A stretch of 64,000 bases of DNA from Anabaena sp. UHCC 0187. GTDB lineage: Bacteria; Cyanobacteriota; Cyanobacteriia; Cyanobacteriales; Nostocaceae. The stretch lies in contig NZ_VILB01000011.1 in the NCBI RefSeq assembly GCF_009712035.1, positions 355,872-419,871 on the forward strand, given 5' to 3'. The notes beneath the pieces were generated by a model. It did not search any database. It was not told where the DNA came from and worked only from the letters and a program-made list of their open reading frames with translations. Positions 25,569-33,374 of the stretch are shown here, piece after piece (within the stretch, counting starts at the first letter, position 1; every line of letters begins with the position of its first letter). The translations under genes and the position numbers were made by a program.

Positions 25569-25703
25569 AAAAATTCAAAATTCTGTTTAATTGCCTTTCT
25601 ACCATTAAATCATATTATTGTCACCCCTGAGCAATAAAAGCCGAGCAATAAGTAACTCAACCTTAAAAAACATAATACCTAGATCACCGATTTCTTAATT
25701 TAA

Positions 25704-26351
25704 TCAGGAAATTTGTGTTTTTAACCAACTCCGAAAATTCTTAATCATTGACATTTCACCCACTTGTAAACTAGAAGCTAAAAACTGAGGAACTTCTGTA
25801 TTTAAAGGTAAATTCGCAAAGGTTGGCGAACCATTGCAAGGAATATATTTATCATCAGATAAACTATAAATTTGCATCACAGGTTCATCATAACGCCAAA
25901 CTTCAGGAACACCTAAAGCTAAATAAATCGGTAATTTATCAATAGAAGAACTAGCATAATCAACTTCTATGACTAAATCAGGTGGAGGATCTTGAGTTAA
26001 ATCTAAACTGGTTTTATTTCTCATGATTGGTTCATTTTGAATATAGAAACTAGAATCAGGTTCTACACCTCTAGCTAAATCTTCTCTTTTACAAGTTAAT
26101 GAACCAGTGCTTTTGACATTGAGATTTAACTCTTCAACTAAAACAATAATTAGATTTTGTAACAAACGGTTATTGTGTTCATGGGGCATTAATGGAGTCA
26201 TAATTTCTAATATTCCCTGATTATATGTAAACCTGTTATGACGATCATCACCTGTTTCTAATAAAATTCGTTCAAAAGTATTCCAAGAAATATTATGGAG
26301 GATAACGCTATTGGTGTGAGTGTCGCTGTGAGTAGGTGCTAGAATTACCAT
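25704..26351 (-). CDS. Uma2 family (DUF820) restriction-endonuclease-like protein
   Basis: A 215-residue member of the Uma2/DUF820 family, hugely expanded in cyanobacteria. The PD-(D/E)XK-like core is visible as ARGVEPDSSFYI, then PPDLVIEVDYASSSIDKLPIYLALGVPEVWRYD, which carries the catalytic Asp and Glu residues. The proteins are thought to be nuclease-fold enzymes tied to mobile or accessory DNA, but their function is unproven. It sits next to HicAB and other small accessory genes. Its stop lies inside a degenerate copy of the dispersed hairpin (25681-25712). Confidence 0.88.
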   Translation of the reverse strand: MVILAPTHSDTHTNSVILHNISWNTFERILLETGDDRHNRFTYNQGILEIMTPLMPHEHNNRLLQNLIIVLVEELNLNVKSTGSLTCKREDLARGVEPDSSFYIQNEPIMRNKTSLDLTQDPPPDLVIEVDYASSSIDKLPIYLALGVPEVWRYDEPVMQIYSLSDDKYIPCNGSPTFANLPLNTEVPQFLASSLQVGEMSMIKNFRSWLKTQIS

Positions 26352-26422
26352 AGAAATTCACCTCGCAGTTTTAATTGTTCTATTATATCACTTTAGGGAA
26401 TATGGAAAATTCTCCTTAAAAA

Positions 26423-26650
26423 CTAATTTAAAAGTTCTATCAGTTCATCTTTAGTTAAATCTGCATCTCGAATTATTTTTACTAATAAACCTTTTCCGAT
26501 AGTTTTACCACTATGAGAAGGAATAGAAACAACTCGATTATCTTCATGTTTCATTCTTACATGACTTCCCTTTTGTCTGACTATATAAAAACCTGCTTTT
26601 TCTAATGCAGCAATCAGTTCTTCTCCTGTAATTGTTGGTAATTTAGTCAT
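26423..26650 (-). CDS. hicA: HicA-type mRNA interferase toxin
   Basis: A 75-residue HicA/YcfA toxin with the double-stranded-RNA-binding-like fold and conserved GSHVRMKH segment, whose His is catalytic, then VSIPSHSGKTIGKGLLVKII. HicA cleaves mRNA during stress and is blocked by HicB. Its start overlaps the end of hicB by 4 bases, giving translational coupling. Order here is antitoxin first, then toxin. Confidence 0.9.
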   Translation of the reverse strand: MTKLPTITGEELIAALEKAGFYIVRQKGSHVRMKHEDNRVVSIPSHSGKTIGKGLLVKIIRDADLTKDELIELLN

Positions 26651-26874
26651 GACAATACTACTTTTTGCACACCAATAAATTCAGTTATTGATTCCTCTTC
26701 TAGTTCTTCTAAACACATTTCAATAACTTCTTTAATATTTTGCATGAGTTCATCAATAGTTTCTCCTTGACTATAACAGGCTTTAAGTTGGGGAACTTCA
26801 CCAATATATATTCCATCTTCATCTCTTTCAATTACTACATAAAATTCTTTGTTTTTCATGGTTTTATTTGTCAT
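26647..26874 (-). CDS. hicB: HicB-type antitoxin
   Basis: A 75-residue HicB antitoxin with the partially degraded RNase-H-like fold: VVIERDEDGIYIGEVPQLKACYSQGETIDELMQNIKEVI. No C-terminal DNA-binding helix-turn-helix or ribbon-helix-helix is seen, so it is the short form and autoregulation may be weak or need another factor. It is directly upstream of hicA. The start at 26874 (MTNKTMKNK) could also be the Met at residue 6. Confidence 0.9.
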   Translation of the reverse strand: MTNKTMKNKEFYVVIERDEDGIYIGEVPQLKACYSQGETIDELMQNIKEVIEMCLEELEEESITEFIGVQKVVLS

Positions 26875-26933
26875 TGCGATAGTTTACTAATAAAGTTAGC
26901 AATATTAGATTTTCATTATAACACAGACAAAAT

Positions 26934-26995
26934 ATCCCCGACTTCTTAATTTAATCTTTGGTAAATAATGATAATTCATCAAAGAAGTCGGAAAT
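26934..26995. repeat. Split copy of the dispersed hairpin
   Basis: Arms ATCCCCGACTTCTT (26934-26947) and AAGAAGTCGGAAAT (26982-26995) are separated by a 34-nt AT-rich loop. The element lies 19 bases after the stop of the minus-strand MazF-like gene, again at a gene's 3' end. Confidence 0.65.
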
Positions 26996-27014
26996 CTGGG
27001 TATCAGTAATTTCA

Positions 27015-27413
27015 TCATTTTGGTTTTTTGCTTCTTTCCCAAGCTTTTGATGCTGGAGGAGGTGATGATGGCTTTTCTATAATTTCAATAATTGTAGTAA
27101 TAACTTGATGAAGTTTATCATCTTTGAGTTTTCCAATGTACCGAATTACGTTACTTTTATCAACCGTCGCAATAATATTAGGGCGAATATAACAAGGACT
27201 TAAATTTAATTTACCAACTCTAAAATCTTGATCTTCTAGTTTAATTTCATAATCTCGTCCTGGTTTACTGGTAATAGGACAAATTATAATATTATTATTG
27301 TCCGATTCAGTTATAACTAAAGCTGGTCGTTTTTTTGTGGTAGATGTATCAGAAAAAGGAAAAGGAACAGATATCACATCACCTTTAATTAAATGTTCTA
27401 TAGATCCTTCCAT
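27015..27413 (-). CDS. PemK/MazF-like endoribonuclease toxin
   Basis: A 132-residue MazF/PemK-fold protein: KGDVISVPFPFSDTSTTKKRPALVIT is the first barrel strand pair, with the catalytic Arg in KRPALV. It is followed by IICPITSKPGRDYEIKL and a C-terminal helix. Family members cleave mRNA at short sites. A proline-rich basic tail (SPPPASKAWERSKKPK) extends beyond the fold. It overlaps the upstream antitoxin-like gene by 16 bases and is translated after it. Confidence 0.85.
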   Translation of the reverse strand: MEGSIEHLIKGDVISVPFPFSDTSTTKKRPALVITESDNNNIIICPITSKPGRDYEIKLEDQDFRVGKLNLSPCYIRPNIIATVDKSNVIRYIGKLKDDKLHQVITTIIEIIEKPSSPPPASKAWERSKKPK

Positions 27414-27679
27414 GCTTCGTCTTCCTCTGGATTAAGCCAAACTTTATTTAAAGATGATTCACTAATTTCTAAAAATTCTTTAACCAATATTTTATCATCA
27501 TCTATATCAACAGTTTGTAAATTTTTAATTACTGCTAATGGCAGTCCAGTTAGTTTGACGATAAAATCTAATTCAATACCTTCGCGTAACATATTTACAG
27601 CAACTTGGGTTAAACCTTGCTGTAAACCTTTTTCCCATGCTTCTTGTAATGTTTGCGCTGGAATTGATAGGTTGGTCAT
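27398..27679 (-). CDS. Chimeric antitoxin: Rpn/DUF4351-type tail plus MazF-antitoxin C-terminus
   Basis: A 93-residue protein made of two recognisable parts. Residues ~10-52 (AWEKGLQQGLTQVAVNMLREG, then LPLAVIKNL) look like the C-terminal tail of cyanobacterial Rpn/PD-(D/E)XK proteins. The last ~30 residues (FLEISESSLNKVWLNPEEDEAW) look like the toxin-neutralising tail of small antitoxins that precede MazF genes. It overlaps the MazF-like toxin gene by 16 bases. Function as the cognate antitoxin is inferred from order, overlap and the acidic C-terminus. Confidence 0.65.
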   Translation of the reverse strand: MTNLSIPAQTLQEAWEKGLQQGLTQVAVNMLREGIELDFIVKLTGLPLAVIKNLQTVDIDDDKILVKEFLEISESSLNKVWLNPEEDEAWKDL

Positions 27680-27717
27680 ATTCTTTATATTTATGTAGTT
27701 AGATTTTTGGAACTTGA

Positions 27718-28440
27718 TTATATTGTATCATAGTCTTTATCATATACAATTTCAATTTTTTCCATTTCTTGGATGAGGATATCTTTAGTTTTATCATAGT
27801 CAAAATTATCATCTATTTGAAACTTTTTTTGACATAAAGATAGTAGTTCATCTATTTGGAATTCTCGCTTGGCAAAACATTTCGTTAGCAAGCGTAAAAT
27901 TTGACTATCTTCCTGATCATGAAATGGTGTAACGCCACCTTTCTCCTCCACATAACCATAGCTTAATCTATGTAGAATTTTAACGTCATCTTTACACCAT
28001 GTTGTAATACGAGAAATCGCTGTTGGAGAAATTATACCAATATAACAACAGTTACCCATTTTTTGAAGGCTATCTTGCAAATAATCCTGGTATGATTCTA
28101 AATTTTCTCGAAAATATGGTGTGCGTTCTTCTACCGTTTTTCCTATTTCAGAAAGTAAGTTTGACGAATATGTTAAAAAGTCTTCGTCAGGGTAGAGATT
28201 ATCTTGTTCTAAGGAATCAATATCTATTTCGACTAATGCTCTCTTATTTCCAGTATTAGCACTGCTAATACTAGAAAAGTATGGTGCATAAGCATTACTT
28301 AAATAAACAGCGTCCTTTCTTGATTCATAAGAATTGGACTCAGGCATAGACCAATTACCATTTCCAGAACGTCTGGGTAACAATCCTTGACTTAAAATGC
28401 GGGGAACATTTTCAAAACTTGTGCCGTGGTAAAGAAACAT
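27718..28440 (-). CDS. Putative ADP-ribosyltransferase-fold protein
   Basis: A 240-residue protein whose N-terminus, FLYHGTSFENVPRILSQGLLP, is the H-G-T strand-helix start of the ADP-ribosyltransferase/KptA superfamily. A second motif, DAVYLSNAYAPYFSS (Tyr of an H-Y-x triad), follows near residue 63, and an acidic segment (PDEDFLTY) near 83 may hold the third catalytic position. The C-terminal third is charged and of unknown type. It could modify a protein or nucleic acid with ADP-ribose, or remove a phosphate as KptA does. It lies 38 bases upstream of the antitoxin-toxin pair on the same strand. The fold assignment is by motif only. Confidence 0.5.
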   Translation of the reverse strand: MFLYHGTSFENVPRILSQGLLPRRSGNGNWSMPESNSYESRKDAVYLSNAYAPYFSSISSANTGNKRALVEIDIDSLEQDNLYPDEDFLTYSSNLLSEIGKTVEERTPYFRENLESYQDYLQDSLQKMGNCCYIGIISPTAISRITTWCKDDVKILHRLSYGYVEEKGGVTPFHDQEDSQILRLLTKCFAKREFQIDELLSLCQKKFQIDDNFDYDKTKDILIQEMEKIEIVYDKDYDTI

Positions 28441-28480
28441 TAACCTACTCCTGGAAAAATTACTTCACTATTTTACAATA

Positions 28481-29842
28481 TTAAGATAATTTTGCAAATA
28501 TTGGAAAAATTTGATAGGTTAACCAACCTAAAAATAAGCCTAACCAAGATGTACAAAGTAAAATTAAAAATTTATGCCATTGGCTGAAATATTTTTCTAT
28601 TTCTTTAATACAAGTAAAGATAAAAAGAATATTCAAAAACCAAAACATAATAAAAGCCACAAGTGCTATCCAACTGTATTTTACACCCCACATCTGAGCG
28701 AAAATAAGAGTCTCCATCGGAACTACTACCAAAGTCCACAATATTACCCAAACAAGAGTCCAACGATAATAAACCGTCCAAATCACAGCCAAACAAAAAG
28801 ACATCCAGGACAATAATAAAAACAAATCTTTACCAGCAGGTGCTAATAGCAGTCCCATTATTAAATAATATAAACTCATGACTACTAACCAAAACAAAGG
28901 AATATTATTAATTTTTTTATTTTGTTGTTGAGAATTATTAGTACCTACAATAACAGGAACAGTTTTCTCAGTCCTAATTGTTTGATGTTCTATTTTCTGA
29001 CTAACCTGATAAACCTGATGACTAAAATCAGGCAATAACTTTAACCATTCCCTCATAGACTGCGGACGATATTCCGCCTCTAAATTCATACCTTTAAGAA
29101 TTGCCAGATTCAACTCATCACTAATACTAACAACAAATTTATTAGGATAAATTAAAGGTTTATTATATAATTTTCTATCCAGCGAACTTTCAGGACGTTT
29201 ACCTGTAACCGCATAATATAAAGAAGCAGCCAGAGTATAAACATCAATTGTTACTTGTCTATTACCTCCCATTTGTTCATAAGGTGCAAAAGCAATATTA
29301 GCAGGATGATTAGAAGTAAAATATCCATCTTGGGGCATTATTTCCCCAGCAATACCAAAGTCAATTAATACAGCTTTGCCATTTTTTTGTACCATAATAT
29401 TACCAGGGTGTGCATCCCGATGAACTAAACCCTGATGATGAACAAAAATTAAAGCCTCTCCAATTTGTTTTATATATCCTACCGCTTCTAATTCCGGTAA
29501 TGCTCCCTTGTTTTGGACTAAATTAAATAAACTTTCACCGGGTACAAAGTCCATTACTAAACAATATGTTTTACCATCTTCAAATAATTCTGTTACACGG
29601 ACAATATTCGGGTGTGGTTGTTGAGAAAGTTGTGCTAATTTGCGTCCTTCTTGAATAAATCTTTTTACATAATTGGGGTATTCAGAATCATTTTTTAGGA
29701 TTTCATTCGGCGTTTTTATAACTACCCACTGCTTTAAAAGTGTATGTTGTGCTTGATACGTAATTCCAAAACCACCTTCTCCCAGGACTTTTTCTATAAC
29801 GTATCTTCCACCCTGTAATTTATACCCCTTTTGCCAAACCAT
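28481..29842 (-). CDS. Ser/Thr protein kinase with C-terminal membrane domain
   Basis: A 453-residue Hanks-type kinase: the glycine-rich loop (LGEGGFGITYQA), the VVIKTP lysine, the catalytic loop HRDAHPGN and the Mg-binding DFG (IDFGIAGE) are present, with a normal C-lobe up to ~residue 275. The usual Lys after HRD is replaced (HRDxH). Residues ~310-450 form about five or six membrane helices with no extracellular sensor domain, unlike the common single-TM layout. It is the most upstream gene of the minus-strand accessory islet. Targets are unknown. Confidence 0.88.
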   Translation of the reverse strand: MVWQKGYKLQGGRYVIEKVLGEGGFGITYQAQHTLLKQWVVIKTPNEILKNDSEYPNYVKRFIQEGRKLAQLSQQPHPNIVRVTELFEDGKTYCLVMDFVPGESLFNLVQNKGALPELEAVGYIKQIGEALIFVHHQGLVHRDAHPGNIMVQKNGKAVLIDFGIAGEIMPQDGYFTSNHPANIAFAPYEQMGGNRQVTIDVYTLAASLYYAVTGKRPESSLDRKLYNKPLIYPNKFVVSISDELNLAILKGMNLEAEYRPQSMREWLKLLPDFSHQVYQVSQKIEHQTIRTEKTVPVIVGTNNSQQQNKKINNIPLFWLVVMSLYYLIMGLLLAPAGKDLFLLLSWMSFCLAVIWTVYYRWTLVWVILWTLVVVPMETLIFAQMWGVKYSWIALVAFIMFWFLNILFIFTCIKEIEKYFSQWHKFLILLCTSWLGLFLGWLTYQIFPIFAKLS

Positions 29843-30183
29843 AGGTTAAAAATGCCCAAAAATAGTTATGTACATTTTCGCACAGTCGGGTATGATTTGG
29901 GTAGATATGCTAATTTTTCGATTCTCCCGCAATATCTTGAATTAACAATTATTGGTAAAGTAATTATTGTGTATATGATGATTAAAATTAAATTGAAATA
30001 TCCATAAAATCCAAAAATTCACACCCTTTCAATTCTTAAACTGTAGGGGTTTAACACCGCAAAACCCCAATCAATTAATTGTCAAATCATCTATTTTCAT
30101 CCCACATCCACAACAAAAATAACCGACTTCCTTATCTGCGTCTATCCGCGTTCATCTGCGTTCAATTACTTCCACCCAACCAC
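29843..30183. other. Intergenic region with repeats
   Basis: About 340 bases between the kinase 5' end and the sufR 3' end. It holds an imperfect hairpin near 30047-30067 (GTAGGGGTTTA / AAAACCCC) and at 30132-30170 the repeat that is also at 17214. No gene is supportable. Confidence 0.55.
30132..30170. repeat. Second copy of the CTGCGTTCATCTGCG-type repeat
   Basis: TTATCTGCGTCTATCCGCG followed by TTCATCTGCGTTCAATTACT; it differs from 17214-17251 at a few positions and lies 14 bases downstream of the sufR stop. Confidence 0.7.
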
Positions 30184-30855
30184 CTAACTTTTTTCCACCA
30201 AATAACCACAACGATGTTCACCATGAATCAACCAGTGAGTCCGTTCCACAGTACAATCTGGGAGAATAGCCGCAAACATTTCCAATTCATGACCACAAAC
30301 GCTGGGAAAAGATTCCGCAACATCAGAAATAGCGCAGGTATGTTCCACAAAAATAAATCTTTCCGCACCACTAGCATCTGATTCCACAGCGTGAAACTCC
30401 GCCATAAAACCTTCAGCTTTTCGCAATTCTATCAAAGTTGCGACCCGTTCCTGCAAAGAACCAGTACCCACTTTTCCCCGATATTCTTGGGCTTTGCGTT
30501 CCCACTGTTTCCGTAAAATAGACTTTACTTGGTCACGTCCCACAGTTTCCGCTAAAGTGTCCAAGAGAGAAACCGCAAACTCGCCATAACCATCATTTAA
30601 GCGGTTAGCACTTTTTTGTAAGTGTGATCTTCCCCCCCGACTCAAGTGATAAAGGTGCTGGGGTCTGCCCATACTCGGCTGTTCTGATACCGAATATATA
30701 ACTAGCTCCTCCGTCTCTAAATCCTTTAAATGACGGCGAATCGCTTGGGGACTGACATCGAAAAAGTTCGCCAACTCAACAGCCGTTGCTTGTGAGTGTT
30801 TTAATAGATACTCTAGGATATCTTGCTTAGTTGAGGTCTGCTGGGTGGTCGCCAT
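30184..30855 (-). CDS. sufR: SufR, iron-sulphur-sensing repressor of the suf operon
   Basis: A 223-residue DeoR/ArsR-type winged-helix regulator. The HTH is at ~10-60 (ATAVELANFFDVSPQAIRRHL), and a C-terminal cluster ligand region carries the cysteines of HTCAISDVAESFPSVCGHE and further Cys in LPDCTVE and HRCGY. In cyanobacteria SufR binds a 4Fe-4S cluster and represses sufBCDS; loss of the cluster under iron or oxidative stress relieves repression. It is divergent from sufB, and two CAAC-N6-GTTG sites lie between them. Confidence 0.93.
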   Translation of the reverse strand: MATTQQTSTKQDILEYLLKHSQATAVELANFFDVSPQAIRRHLKDLETEELVIYSVSEQPSMGRPQHLYHLSRGGRSHLQKSANRLNDGYGEFAVSLLDTLAETVGRDQVKSILRKQWERKAQEYRGKVGTGSLQERVATLIELRKAEGFMAEFHAVESDASGAERFIFVEHTCAISDVAESFPSVCGHELEMFAAILPDCTVERTHWLIHGEHRCGYLVEKS

Positions 30856-30922
30856 CTTCTTTACTAGACGCTTCGCAAACGTCCCAAAATAAAAAACTTT
30901 TTTTCTGAAAATTTAACTTAAA

Positions 30923-30936
30923 CAACATTGTTGTTG
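30923..30936. promoter_or_regulatory. SufR operator 1 (CAAC-N6-GTTG)
   Basis: CAAC-ATTGTT-GTTG matches the palindrome reported for SufR in Synechocystis. It lies just upstream of a plausible sufB -10 box (TACAAT, 30948-30953) and overlaps the -35 position, which suits repression. Confidence 0.8.
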
Positions 30937-30967
30937 TTAATCTATCGTACAATGAGAATAGATTAAA

Positions 30968-30981
30968 CAACAGCCGAGTTG
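30968..30981. promoter_or_regulatory. SufR operator 2 (CAAC-N6-GTTG)
   Basis: CAAC-AGCCGA-GTTG, second perfect match, 45 bases centre to centre from operator 1 and downstream of the TACAAT box. The spacing is about four helical turns, so two SufR dimers could bind on the same face. Confidence 0.8.
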
Positions 30982-31092
30982 TTTTAGTCGTTAAACCTAT
31001 TCTAGCAGTCCTGTTAGGAATCGGTAACAGAAAACGGGAATTAGCTTTTTGCAGCCCGTCGCCCGTCCTTTAAAGAGAACACAAGAGAACCG

Positions 31093-32532
31093 ATGAGCGC
31101 ATCCGTCACCACCTTAGTCAACCAACCTTACAAGTACGGCTTTGTTACCGATATTGAAGCCGATACTATCCCTCGTGGGTTAAGCGAAGACGTTGTTCGC
31201 CTAATTTCCGCCAAAAAGAATGAGCCGGAATTCATGCTGGAATATCGCCTCCGCGCATATCACCAATGGCTGAAAATGACAGAACCAACTTGGTCTCATG
31301 TCCAATATCCGCCTATTAATTATCAGGATATTATTTATTATTCCGCACCGAAACAAAAGAAAGCAAAACTCAACAGTTTAGATGAAGTTGATCCAACTTT
31401 ATTGGAAACCTTTGCAAAATTAGGTATTCCTTTAAATGAACAAAAGCGATTAACTAATGTTGCTGTTGATGCGATTTTTGATAGTGTTTCAGTTGCGACT
31501 ACATATAAAGAAAAACTTGCCAAAGAAGGCGTAATTTTCTGTTCTTTTTCGGAAGCTTTACAAGAACACCCAGAATTAATTAAAAAATATTTGGGTAGCG
31601 TTGTTCCCATTGCTGATAATTATTTCGCAGCTTTAAATGCGGCTGTATTTAGTGATGGTTCTTTCGTTTATATTCCCAAAGGCTTAAAATGTCCAATGGA
31701 ATTGTCTACATATTTCCGTATTAACACCGGAGATACAGGACAATTTGAACGGACTTTAATTGTCGCCGAAGAAGGTAGTTATGTTTCTTATTTAGAAGGT
31801 TGTACAGCACCAATGTACGACAGCAACCAATTACACGCAGCAGTTGTCGAATTGGTGGCTTTAGATAATGCGGAAATTAAATATTCTACCGTGCAAAACT
31901 GGTACGCTGGTGATGTTAATGGTAAAGGCGGAATTTACAACTTTGTAACTAAACGTGGTTTGTGTCAAGGTGTCAATTCTAAGATTTCTTGGACTCAAGT
32001 AGAAACCGGTTCAGCTATTACTTGGAAATATCCTAGTTGTGTGTTGATTGGTGATAATTCTGTGGGTGAATTTTACTCGGTTGCATTAACAAATAATATG
32101 CAGCAAGCTGATACTGGAAGTAAGATGATTCACGTTGGTAAAAATACCCGCAGTACAATTATTTCTAAGGGGATTTCTGCTGGTAAATCTAGCAATAGTT
32201 ACCGGGGTTTGGTGAAGATTAATCCTACTGCTAAGGGTGCGAGAAATTATTCTCAATGTGATTCGATGCTAATTGGGGATAATGCTCAAGCTAATACTTT
32301 TCCTTATATTCAAGTTCAGAATAATACGGGAAAGGTAGAACATGAAGCTTCTACTTCTAAAATTGGTGAAGATCAATTGTTCTTTTTTGCTCAACGGGGT
32401 ATTTCTTCGGAAGATGCTATTTCGATGATGATTAGCGGTTTCTGTAAGGATGTTTTTAATCAGCTTCCTATGGAGTTTGCTGTTGAGGCTGATAAGTTGT
32501 TGAGTTTGAAGTTGGAAGGTAGTGTGGGTTAA
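31093..32532 (+). CDS. sufB: Fe-S cluster assembly scaffold SufB
   Basis: A 479-residue SufB, core of the SufBCD scaffold on which Fe-S clusters are built in the cytoplasm. The protein is highly conserved: [23 protein letters not shown] and the [26 protein letters not shown] beta-helix region with its functional Cys, and a C-terminal [10 protein letters not shown] segment. It is the first gene of sufBCDS and starts 112 bases after operator 2. Its length matches other cyanobacterial SufB proteins. Confidence 0.97.
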   Translation: MSASVTTLVNQPYKYGFVTDIEADTIPRGLSEDVVRLISAKKNEPEFMLEYRLRAYHQWLKMTEPTWSHVQYPPINYQDIIYYSAPKQKKAKLNSLDEVDPTLLETFAKLGIPLNEQKRLTNVAVDAIFDSVSVATTYKEKLAKEGVIFCSFSEALQEHPELIKKYLGSVVPIADNYFAALNAAVFSDGSFVYIPKGLKCPMELSTYFRINTGDTGQFERTLIVAEEGSYVSYLEGCTAPMYDSNQLHAAVVELVALDNAEIKYSTVQNWYAGDVNGKGGIYNFVTKRGLCQGVNSKISWTQVETGSAITWKYPSCVLIGDNSVGEFYSVALTNNMQQADTGSKMIHVGKNTRSTIISKGISAGKSSNSYRGLVKINPTAKGARNYSQCDSMLIGDNAQANTFPYIQVQNNTGKVEHEASTSKIGEDQLFFFAQRGISSEDAISMMISGFCKDVFNQLPMEFAVEADKLLSLKLEGSVG

Positions 32533-32535
32533 GAG

Positions 32536-32588
32536 AAATTAACCACGAAGAAGCGAAGAACACGAAGAAAGAAAAGAGAAGAAAGAAC
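32536..32588. repeat. ACCACGAAGAA-type short repeat between sufB and sufC
   Basis: Purine-rich ACCACGAAGAAGCGAAGAAC unit followed by GAAG runs. It belongs to a class of intergenic repeats seen also at 13449 and, in frame, at 33991. The end supplies an AGAAAG ribosome-binding region for sufC. Confidence 0.5.
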
Positions 32589-33374
32589 ATGATTGTTGAG
32601 AATAGTGGTTTGATTTTGTCGGTTAAGGATTTGACGGCTGATGTTGATGGAACTCCGATTTTGAAGGGGTTGAATTTGCAGGTTCGCGCTGGGGAAGTTC
32701 ACGCGATTATGGGACCTAATGGTTCTGGAAAAAGTACGTTTTCTAAGGTTTTGGCGGGACATCCAGCTTATACTGTTACTGGTGGTGAGGTGGTTTTCCA
32801 AGGACAAAATCTTTTGGAAATGGAAGCTGCGGAAAGAGCTAGGGGTGGTGTGTTTTTAGCTTTTCAATATCCTCTAGAAATTCCCGGTGTGAGTAATTTG
32901 GATTTTCTGCGGGTGGCTTATAATTCTCGTCAGAAAGCTAGAGGTTTGGAAGAGGTTGACGCTTTCGATTTTGATGATTTGGTTGAGGAAAAGTTGGATG
33001 TTGTGAAGATGAATTCTTCTTTTCTTAACCGCAGTGTGAATGAGGGTTTTTCTGGTGGGGAAAAGAAGCGGAATGAAATTCTGCAAATGGCGATTTTAGA
33101 ACCAAAGTTGGCGATTTTAGATGAAACTGATTCTGGTTTGGATATTGATGCTTTGAAAATTGTTGCTAATGGCGTTAATCAATTAACCAATGCTGAAAAT
33201 GCGACAATTATGATTACTCACTATCAGCGTCTCCTCGATTATATTGTCCCTGATTTTGTTCATGTTATGGCACAAGGACGTATTATCAGAAGTGGTGGTA
33301 AGGAGTTGGCGTTAGAGTTAGAATCTCGCGGTTATGATTGGGTTCTCGAAGAAGCTTTGGGAGTGGGTGTGTAA
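32589..33374 (+). CDS. sufC: Fe-S assembly ATPase SufC
   Basis: A 261-residue soluble ABC ATPase of the SufBCD complex. Walker A is GPNGSGKST, the signature is [11 protein letters not shown], and Walker B is [12 protein letters not shown]; the GG(E)[10 protein letters not shown] region is diagnostic of SufC. ATP hydrolysis drives the conformational change of SufBD for cluster assembly. The stop TAA overlaps the sufD start ATG by one base (TAATG), so translation is coupled. Confidence 0.97.
   Translation: MIVENSGLILSVKDLTADVDGTPILKGLNLQVRAGEVHAIMGPNGSGKSTFSKVLAGHPAYTVTGGEVVFQGQNLLEMEAAERARGGVFLAFQYPLEIPGVSNLDFLRVAYNSRQKARGLEEVDAFDFDDLVEEKLDVVKMNSSFLNRSVNEGFSGGEKKRNEILQMAILEPKLAILDETDSGLDIDALKIVANGVNQLTNAENATIMITHYQRLLDYIVPDFVHVMAQGRIIRSGGKELALELESRGYDWVLEEALGVGV

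Noticed and set aside
33338-33373. Longer sufD start inside sufC
   Set aside because: It would add 12 residues translated from the sufC end in another frame; the TAATG coupling at 33374 is the normal arrangement.
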